Made by a program: the position numbers and the translations under genes
NCBI GenBank assembly: GCA_016800925.1
Contig: JABCPU010000198.1
Location: forward strand, 1 to 64,000
DNA from: Suillus spraguei
Taxonomy: Eukaryota; Basidiomycota; Agaricomycetes; Boletales; Suillaceae
Direction of reading: 5' to 3'
DNA: 64,000 nt
The notes under the pieces: generated by a model
Told to the model about the DNA's origin: nothing
The model's database searches: none
The model's input: only the letters and a program-made list of their open reading frames with translations
In this document: positions 57,147 to 64,000 of the stretch, piece after piece
Position numbering within the stretch: position 1 is the first letter of the stretch
Layout: every line of letters begins with the position of its first letter

Positions 57147-57508
57147 TGTGAAATGGGTGAAAGAGTGTGAAGGAAGAAGACCTAGTGAACAAGGGGAATT
57201 CGAAGAGACCTTATAAAAAGTTACAGATAATGTACATGACAACAAAACAGACAAGGAAAACAAAGGAACATGTAAATCCAGACATCAGATGCGTAATGCT
57301 TTATCCTACGTCAGTATTTTTAGCGCTCAATTTACACACACCCCATTGTTGGAAATATCACGTGGTTCGGAAATAACCGAAAAACTATCAAGCACCTCAG
57401 CCACTCAAACCTTATGTCATCACTATTCAGTAACCAAACACAACCAAAGTCAGTGCGACATCTGCAGTTGCAGTTAGACGAGCTCGTCACACTATACATC
57501 CTCAAGAC
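57147..57508. promoter_or_regulatory. Divergent promoter region of the CFEM and eL31 genes
   Basis: 362 bp between two divergent starts. No defined motif could be assigned. Confidence 0.4.
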
Positions 57509-58098
57509 ATGGTAAGCTTACATATTTTTTCTATCTTCCGAGTAAATGATTCGATCCTTTTGTAGGCCAGGACAAAAAGCGGTAAAGTATGTTGCATGCT
57601 GACCTTCGCCCGTGATAGATCTTTACATCTTATCATAGACTGGCGGCAAGCGCTCCGCTCTTCAAGACGTTGTAACTCGTGAATACACCATCCATCTGCA
57701 CAAGCTTGTGCATGGCCGCTCCTTCAAAAAGCGTGCCCCTTGGGCCGTAAAATCCGTCGTCGATTTCGCCCGCAAGTCGATGGGCACAACCGATGTTCGC
57801 TTGGACCCCAAACTCAACCAGGCATTATGGGCTCGGGGTGTCAAGAGCGTCCCCCACCGGATAAGAGTAAAGCTTGAGCGTACGTGCTGTATTTTAAATT
57901 TTATCATAATGCTGACGACCTTTTTTACAGGCAAGCGTAATGATGATGAGGGCGCAAAAGAGAAACTTTACACGTATGCCAGCCATGTAGTAGTGACTTC
58001 ATTCAAGGTGTGTGTTCTTCCATTGCTATTTCTCCTGTCCTCAGCAACAACCCATTTTCGTCCAGGGTCTTCAAACCGCTGTTGTAGACGCAGAGTAA
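57509..58098 (+). CDS. RPL31: 60S ribosomal protein eL31
   Basis: Five exons: 57,509-57,511, 57,566-57,586, 57,639-57,879, 57,931-58,007, 58,066-58,098; 124 aa. The first exon is only the ATG and the second encodes ARTKSGK. The core [79 protein letters not shown] is unmistakable for eL31. It ends [12 protein letters not shown]. It is part of the large subunit near the peptide exit tunnel. High intron density with tiny 5' exons is usual for fungal ribosomal protein genes. Confidence 0.95.
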
Positions 58099-58434
58099 GG
58101 CTTGTCGTCGGAAGGTCCTGTGTAGTCTTTTTTTCACATATTTCATGCCGCCATGCATCATCACACCCAGCACTATGCCACTCCGTCAAAACTCTCGCGC
58201 ACCTTGATGTTGTCCATGAATTGAGTTCCTCTGAAACGTTTTAAGCTATGCCATGAGCCCGCGTTGGCCTTGAAAAAATACAACCCGAGGTGTGCTAGTT
58301 TATCTGAAGTAAACGGGTGGTTCATATTGATAGGTAGTTCACCTTGATGCGGTCACGCTAGTCACGTGAGATTGATCTCCTATCCCGAATCTGAATTTTG
58401 GCCTGTGCTGTTCAATTGATCAAGCCTTGCGAGA
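58099..58434. other. Intergenic, no gene recognised
   Basis: About 335 bp with the 3' end of eL31 and the 5' region of the F-box gene. Confidence 0.5.
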
Positions 58435-59571
58435 ATGTCGGTTAATGCATTATCCTTTGCTCATTCAAACGTGTCTTGTATTAATCTGCAGGCTGACCTG
58501 GCTCGGCCTTGGACTACATGCCCAACCATTATTCATCGACTGCCAGTAGAACTTCTACAGGCTATGTTCTTGCTCGTCATCAATGACGGCCCAGACTGTC
58601 CCAGTATCTTCTCAGTTGGGACAACCACTGTGTCAGCAAACTTTGCTGACCCTCCCCTACTCTTCACTAGGGTGTGCTGCCATTGGCGAGATGTTGCACA
58701 CTCAACGCCAGAGATCTGGTCGCGCATAAAGGTAATGCTTCCCGGGCCACTCGTCAAGCCACTTAAGACGTTCTTTCCCTCCCTACTTCAGTCTTGGCTC
58801 GCCTGGTCTGGCAATCTCCCTCTCACCATTCGCACAGAATACGCGCCTATCCTCCCAAAACCGTATTCCTCCCATGGTGAGAATTCGAGTTCTCGACTGC
58901 TCGAGATTCTTTATGACAAGAGGAAGCGTTGGGAAACAGTGTTTCGCTACCCAATTGGCTATTTGAGAAAAAATATGTATACGCCCCGGCTGAGAACATT
59001 AGAAGACCTCTGGGACTTGTCAGATCTCGCCAGATTTAATGCACCAAATCTCTGTCGCCTAAGTATTGTGTTTCCATCGCAGTCCGAAACTCGATCATTC
59101 AGACCCAATGCTGCCTGCAGAAACATACGTCATCTCTACCTCCATTGCGTTTCACCCAGTATACGCTGCTTTCCAGCCATATTTCCTCGTTTGGAAACCC
59201 TCGAGGTGCATATATTTGTATGTGAGATATGGATTACAAGTCATTTCAAGTCGGACACATATTCTTGCCTTGAATCGATGACCCTCCCATTCCATCGTTG
59301 TCGGAGCTTGTTTACCACAATATTCCGTGGACTTCGTCTTCCCGCATTGCAGAAATTGAATTTGGTGATGAATCCGGGCAAACCAGAAGTTGAAATGATT
59401 ACAGAGGCGCTTACAATTGCTGTATCTTGCAATGTCCGAGTGGTAGATTTCCAGCCGCACAAATTGCGGAGCGATCTTGACGTGCATGCACTTGAGCCGT
59501 TGCTCTCGGTAGTGCAGGAGGTTGCAGTTTGTGGGGAAGTTATGGTATGCAGGAAACAGGCCGGTACATGA
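58435..59571 (+). CDS. F-box protein
   Basis: Single 378-aa ORF from ATG 58,435. The F-box-like segment (IHRLPVELLQAMFLLV, then FTRVCCHWRDVAHSTPEIW) at residues 32-90 matches the family common in agaricomycetes, which recruits substrates to SCF ubiquitin ligases. The rest has weak leucine-rich repeat character (LRTLEDLWDLSDLARFNAPN, LETLEVHIF, LPALQKLNLV). Somewhat shorter than the usual 450-600 aa, so the C terminus may be truncated. Confidence 0.8.
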   Translation: MSVNALSFAHSNVSCINLQADLARPWTTCPTIIHRLPVELLQAMFLLVINDGPDCPSIFSVGTTTVSANFADPPLLFTRVCCHWRDVAHSTPEIWSRIKVMLPGPLVKPLKTFFPSLLQSWLAWSGNLPLTIRTEYAPILPKPYSSHGENSSSRLLEILYDKRKRWETVFRYPIGYLRKNMYTPRLRTLEDLWDLSDLARFNAPNLCRLSIVFPSQSETRSFRPNAACRNIRHLYLHCVSPSIRCFPAIFPRLETLEVHIFVCEIWITSHFKSDTYSCLESMTLPFHRCRSLFTTIFRGLRLPALQKLNLVMNPGKPEVEMITEALTIAVSCNVRVVDFQPHKLRSDLDVHALEPLLSVVQEVAVCGEVMVCRKQAGT

Positions 59572-60554
59572 GTCGAGGTTCTCTGGAAAAAGAAAATTGG
59601 ACTACGAGTTCGTCATGTATTTGTTACGTGTCAATTCACCAGAGGCATCTATTACTGGACTCTAGTTAGTAGTGGCCAAGCCCAGCATGCAAGAATTATA
59701 CATCCCTCAGAAGCTATTTCTCTCGTCCCTAACAAACCCAAGGGCCGTTCTTGATGCAGAGTAAGGGATCGCGAAGGGATAGCCTATATATCATTTGATG
59801 ATTTCATATGAATTTTAAGCCGATGACTATGCAACTGGATAGTGGTATCACATACAACTTGTAAATTTAAGTTCCCAGTGATTCAGGTTGATCCGGGTGT
59901 TGCTGATGAGTTTTCCGCAAGTCTCAGACATGTCTGTCGAAGTACGACCAAACTCAGGTGTACAGGGAACCCGTAGATAAATATTATAAATCATACTGCA
60001 TGCTTTGTCCGAGTCAGTCGAGTTGCCGGTATACTCTAAATCCACGACTTTACAGCTATCTTCATATAGGAAAACCCGCTTTTGTTTATTATTGTTGGAG
60101 TGAAACCAAACAGAGGCGCTCCATGCTAGCTACTTTTGTAGATCTTTAACCTAACTTGGACTGAGACCCTGGAATCATACCGCATGCACTGACCTGAGAC
60201 CGGCCGCACATGGTGGCTATTACCAACTGTAGGTGACCTTGTCAAGCAACTGAAGCCCTCGCTATGCAAGACAATGCAATGGTGTTAAAAGGTAAGTTTT
60301 GTCCACCATCAAATTGGCTTCGCTTAATAGTTTCTGCAACCTCAGCGGTTTCGCGATATCGCTGTCTCTGTGTCTCCGTCGAAAACAATGGTTTTTAGAT
60401 CATCTGACAATGTTGATCCATCTGGGCACGTACTCAGGCTGTTCTGTGGTATAAAATCCTGCTAGTGAGGCGTGAGTCGCTACATCAATCATCTCCAATG
60501 TCTGCCTGGAACCCTAGTTCTCTAAGCCAGAGTCCTTTCATCTCTAAGAAGAAA
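59572..60554. other. Intergenic, no gene recognised
   Basis: Nearly 1 kb. Only short ORFs without family resemblance. No tRNA or repeat was identified. Confidence 0.5.
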
Positions 60555-61102
60555 GGGAGAACGGGTGGGAAAGTTGTCGCTAGCTCGCGTGGCTTTCGCG
60601 TACGTCGCGTAGGGCCATGTGGTTTTCGCTTATGCTCGCGTGCGTTTCGGTTAGCTCGCTTAATTTCTCGCGTGGTTTTTTCAAGTGCCGACTGTTGTCC
60701 CATTGTGTGATTGTGTGATTCCGTGATTTGGTCACGTGACTGCATAGCTGCCATGGGTTGTCTGAAGCTGGGGTAAAATCAAATTATTAGGATGGAGCTG
60801 AGGCCAGGGAGCCAAAGGGAGTGTGAAGCCAAAAGTGAAGTAAAAAAGGAGTGCAAAAAAGTGGAAAGCAAAAAAGGAGGGTACCAGGTTGGAAGTTGCC
60901 AGCAGGCTGGAAGTGTCCTCCCCCACCCTCAGGAAAAATCTTCTGATAGATTTCTCTTAAATTGATTATATTTTGGCTATCAAAGAACTGAACTTTGTCA
61001 TGTGAAAAATCATGTTATTTGTTTCAAAAGCTGCTATGATCATTAGGATGGAGAGATGGGGGGACAGAAGAGCATGGGGAGGAAAGAATGAATGCATGGA
61101 AG

Positions 61103-61373
61103 ATGGGTGATGGGTGATGGGTGATGGGTGATATGCAGGAGACAGGGAAGACGGGAGATGAGAGATGGGAGACAGGAGACAGGAGAGATGGGAGATGGGG
61201 GAGATGGGGGAGATGGGGAGATGGGGAGATGGGAGAGATGGGAGATGGGAGAGATGGGAGACAGGGGAGATGGGGGGGATGGGGAGATGGTGAGATGGGA
61301 GGGATGGGAGATGGGAGAGATGAGAGATGGTAGATGGGGGAGATGGGGAAGATGGGAGATGGGAGATGGGAGA

Positions 61374-61410
<37 letters not shown>

Positions 61411-61411
61411 T

Positions 61412-61450
<39 letters not shown>

Positions 61451-61685
61451 GATGGGAGACAGGGGTGATGGGGGTGATGGGGAGATGGGAGATGGGGGAG
61501 ATGGGGAGATGGGAGATGGGAGATGGGAGATGGGGAGACGGGTGACGGGTGATGGGAGATGGGAGACGGGAGATGGGCGACGGGAGATGGGAGACAGGAG
61601 AGAGATGGGAGATGGGAGACGGGAGACGGGAGACACAAGACAGGAGATGGGAGACACAAGACAGGAGACAGGAGATGGGACATGT
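61103..61685 (+). repeat. Purine-only minisatellite
   Basis: About 580 bp of GGGAGATGGGAGACA-like units, almost free of C and T runs on the plus strand. It starts with four GGGTGAT units (61,104-61,135), which could form a G-quadruplex. Long open frames on both strands are products of the repeat and not genes. Confidence 0.9.
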
Positions 61686-61957
61686 GACAACTTAATACTG
61701 TTGCCCCCTATTGAAACTTGACACAAAAGATTTAGTCAAGTTAATAGTTTCCAGTAAATAATTTAAAAAAATCAAAATCAAATGCAATGACATGAGGATG
61801 AGATGGGCAATAAACTCACAAAGATGGTGATGTGGTACTTTTACTTCTCTCAAAATATTGGTTAAAGTTATAATTTATTTCGACCTATTATCATTATTAA
61901 AGATAATTATTAGGATGAAGCCAAGGCCAGGAAGGCAAACAGAATTATTAGGATGAA

Positions 61958-62016
61958 GCCTTGGCCAGGGAGCAAAAGGAGTGCGAAGCACTCCTTTTGC
62001 TTCCTGTGCCGAAGGC
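61958..62016. repeat. GAA-capped long hairpin 1
   Basis: Inverted repeat around GAA: AGCAAAAGGAGTGC-GAA-GCACTCCTTTTGCT, extended outward by GCCTTGGCC against GGCACAGG with small bulges. Preceded by ATTATTAGGATGAAG. Confidence 0.8.
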
Positions 62017-62624
62017 ACAACGGGTGGTGGACTCGTCTATAAAGTAAGGGGGGAAAGGTGGGAAGGTGCTCGCTAGCTCGCGTGGCTTTCGCTTGCATTG
62101 CTAAAGAACGCTTATTTCGCTTAGCTCGGAATGGAAATTTCTCGCGTGGTTTTTTTCAAGTGCCGACACAGTTGTCCCATTGTGTGATTGCGTGGATTTG
62201 TCACGTGCAGCGCCACACGTGTTGAAATTTGCCACGGGTTGTCTGAAGCTGGGGTAAAAACAAATTATGGGTTGTCATTTGCCACAGGTTGTCTGAAGCT
62301 GGGGGAAAATGAAATTATTAGGATGGAGCTGAGGCCAGGGAGCCAAAAGGGAGAGTGAAGGCAAAAGTGAAGGCAAAAAGGAGTGCAAAGGAGTGGAAAG
62401 CAAAAAAGGAGGGCAAGCCAAAAATGAGTGCAATTGCAGAAGATGGCTGATAGGTAAAAACAGAAGGAACTCATCAGGATGCTAAAACCCCAGAACAGCA
62501 TGATGAATATTCAAGGAAACTCAAGGATGGCCCACCACCTGGGTGGAAACCCTGAGTCTATATTCCATTTAGAGTGTTAAATACTACATTTTAATAGATT
62601 ATGTTTGGCAACAACTTGAGGAGA

Positions 62625-62745
62625 AATGGGAGACGGGAGATGGGAGATGGGAGACGGAGATGGAGATGGGAGATGGGAGATGGGAGATGGGAGATGGGAG
62701 ATGGGAGACGGGAGACGGGAGATGGGAGACAGGAGATGGGACACT
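62625..62745 (+). repeat. Purine-only minisatellite, short copy
   Basis: About 120 bp of GGGAGATGGGAGACG units, the counterpart of 61,103-61,685. The length difference shows repeat-number change after duplication. Confidence 0.9.
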
Positions 62746-62998
62746 TGCATGATTTTGTGGTGTGACAACTTAATACTGTTGCCCCCTATTAAAACTTGAC
62801 ACAAAGATTTATTCAAGTTAATGGTTTGCAGTAAATAATTTAAAAAAATCAAAATCAAATGCAATGACATGAGGATGAGATGGGCGATAAACTCACAAAG
62901 ATGGTGATGTGGTACTTTTACTTCTCTCAAAATATTGGTTAAAGTTATAATTTATTTCAAGACCTATTATCATTATTAAAGATAATTATTAGGATGAA

Positions 62999-63059
62999 GC
63001 CAAGGCCAGGAAGGCAAAAAGAGTGCGAAGCACTCTTTTTGCCTTCCTGTGCCTTGGGC
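62999..63059. repeat. GAA-capped long hairpin 2
   Basis: Longest of the three: AAGGCAAAAAGAGTGC-GAA-GCACTCTTTTTGCCTT, with nearly 28 bp per arm and one small bulge. Confidence 0.85.
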
Positions 63060-63080
63060 AAACAGAATTATTAGGATGAA

Positions 63081-63139
63081 GCCTTAGCCAGGGAGCAAAA
63101 GGAGTGCGAAGCACTCCTTTTGCTTCCTGTGCCAAAGGC
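63081..63139. repeat. GAA-capped long hairpin 3
   Basis: Near-identical to hairpin 1 (61,958-62,016) with two or three substitutions. Confidence 0.8.
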
Positions 63140-63160
63140 ACAACGGGTGGTGGACTCGTT

Positions 63161-63504
63161 ACGAATGAGGGCCAACGCGAAGTCCTTGAATATCGCTATC
63201 CACGTGCCGGCTATTGATTCAATATGCTTCTGATGCATCTGTTCATTCATGGTCCTCCGAGTCAGCATTTGCAGACTCAATTCCAAGGCCCTGCTGGCAT
63301 GCCTCCATCTTCACTCCAAGACACGCTACTATGTAATCCTTGGCCCATCGAGAGTCATCCATTCCACCGTCAACTCAACAGTCACGCCACCCTGGCGCAA
63401 ATATGGTGATTCGTGAGCACACCCATGGCGTTGTTGCACAACTAGATAACATTTAACCTCATGTGCTGCTAGCTATCACCAAAATTGATGTCTGTGACAA
63501 TAAA
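63161..63504. other. Intergenic; possible transposase remnant
   Basis: No clear gene. On the minus strand LTRRTMNEQMHQKHIES (about 63,210-63,265) might be a later part of the transposase at 63,505-63,809, but this is weak. Confidence 0.3.
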
Positions 63505-63809
63505 TACTGGACGTGTCCAAGGGACACCTCGATATCGCTCACCTCCCATAAAGCACTTTGTAGCTCAGATAGAAATATGTCAGGAGTGCGCTCGACACGT
63601 GATATAAGATACTGTAATAATTAGGTATCAAATTCAAAATATTTTTGTGCCTTTACTTACTGCAATGTCCTGTGCTGTAAGTAGACGAGGACGACCACCT
63701 TGGAGAGAGGTTTTCGAACGACAGAGCTTGTGAGTTACGAGAGCCGAAGAACTCGATTGACTGTTCGATGGCTGTATGCTGTCACTCGCGCTATGGCCTT
63801 TGATGTCAT
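63505..63809 (-). pseudogene. Tc1/mariner-type transposase, N-terminal HTH fragment
   Basis: Minus strand: AIARVTAYSHRTVNRVLRL (first helix-turn-helix), then in a shifted frame GGRPRLLTAQDIA, a possible 48-bp intron starting GTAAGT, then YLISRVERTPDIFLSELQ and IEVSLGHVQ (second helix-turn-helix). This order is typical of fungal DDE transposases of the IS630/Tc1/mariner group. A stop and a frameshift are present, and no DDE catalytic domain was found. Confidence 0.55.
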
Positions 63810-64000
63810 GCCATGCGTGGACATAACAACACTACTGCTTCACAGCCTCTGCTATATGTCGCCAGTTGCCGTGTATCATGATGATAGTCGGCAGTCGTCA
63901 TACTAGTATTGTGCGCGCCTCTGTTTTGTTTCGCTCCAACAATAAACAAGAGCGGCTATATGTGTTTTCCAGATTCTGGCCTATCGATATGAAGATAGCT
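63810..64000. other. Window end, no gene recognised
   Basis: About 190 bp with no supportable feature. Confidence 0.5.

Larger units (their letters stand above)
60555..62034. repeat. Duplicated block, unit 1
   Basis: Consists of a segment with ctcgctagctcgcgtggct-type sequence (60,555-60,770), an attattaggatggagctgag segment (60,780-60,910), a minisatellite (61,103-61,685), an AT-rich segment (61,690-61,910) and hairpins (61,910-62,016). The same segments recur in the same order in unit 2, so the block was duplicated in tandem. No gene. Confidence 0.75.
62035..63160. repeat. Duplicated block, unit 2
   Basis: Homologous to unit 1 over the segments at 62,060-62,265, 62,310-62,425, 62,760-62,985 and 63,063-63,160, with a shorter minisatellite (62,625-62,745). 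Confidence 0.75.

Noticed and set aside
61128..61721. Long ORFs of about 200 codons on both strands over the minisatellite
   Set aside because: They arise because the repeat unit is a multiple of three and lacks stop codons. The protein is pure low complexity (GDGRWE or SPVSHLPSP).
63700..63906. Plus-strand 68-codon ORF at the window end
   Set aside because: The minus strand of the same stretch reads as a transposase helix-turn-helix, which explains the open frame better.

Overview
The window is nuclear DNA of a filamentous basidiomycete, most likely an agaricomycete. Evidence: 48-57 bp spliceosomal introns with CTRAY branch sites, a chromodomain Ty3/gypsy retrotransposon, a RepHel Helitron, DUF6535 membrane proteins, a Helo-like/NACHT NLR, a fungal perilipin-like gene, a CAP59/GT69 glycosyltransferase, a CFEM protein and ribosomal protein eL31.

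Layout. (1) 1-27,023 is a nest of transposable elements. Gypsy copy A (+) begins at base 1, exactly where its internal region starts, and ends with its 3' LTR at 14,683. It is split by a complete inverted copy B (2075-9589; 5-bp duplication GATCA). Copy A sits in a Helitron RepHel gene (14,684-19,393). That gene is itself interrupted by a 0.9-kb repeat with a 5-bp duplication GCTGT. Just after its stop codon comes copy C (19,399-27,023; duplication CCTGG). All three gypsy copies carry gag, pol (protease, RT, RNase H, integrase, chromodomain) and an extra sense ORF after pol (ORF3) with two zinc knuckles. They also share an 11-nt match between the LTR and the primer-binding position, which points to self-priming as in Tf1/sushi elements.

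(2) 27.0-49.7 kb is a segmentally duplicated accessory region. A module made of a DUF6535 gene (+) facing the 3' end of a universal-stress-protein gene (-) has been copied repeatedly. Two DUF6535 genes look intact (803 and 790 aa), one is a pseudogene and two are 3' fragments. One USP gene is intact (306 aa) and at least five are fragments. Between them lie a truncated Helo-like/NACHT NLR, a fragment of a PLP-dependent Cys/Met-metabolism enzyme, and a perilipin-like gene split by a 267-bp MITE.

(3) 49.7-59.6 kb is ordinary gene-dense chromosome: WW-domain protein, membrane SGNH-type protein, tRNA-Ala(CGC) with intron, a 1.17-kb terminal-inverted-repeat element, GT69 mannosyltransferase, CFEM protein, eL31 and an F-box protein. 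Gene models with introns were worked out by hand from splice sites and reading frame.

(4) 59.6-64 kb is repeat-rich: a duplicated block holding purine-only minisatellites and GAA-capped long hairpins, then a decayed Tc1/mariner-type transposase fragment.

The genes do not form one pathway. The most interesting signals are ORF3 and its likely spliced expression, the self-priming signature, the DUF6535-USP amplification and the MITE insertion in the perilipin-like gene.
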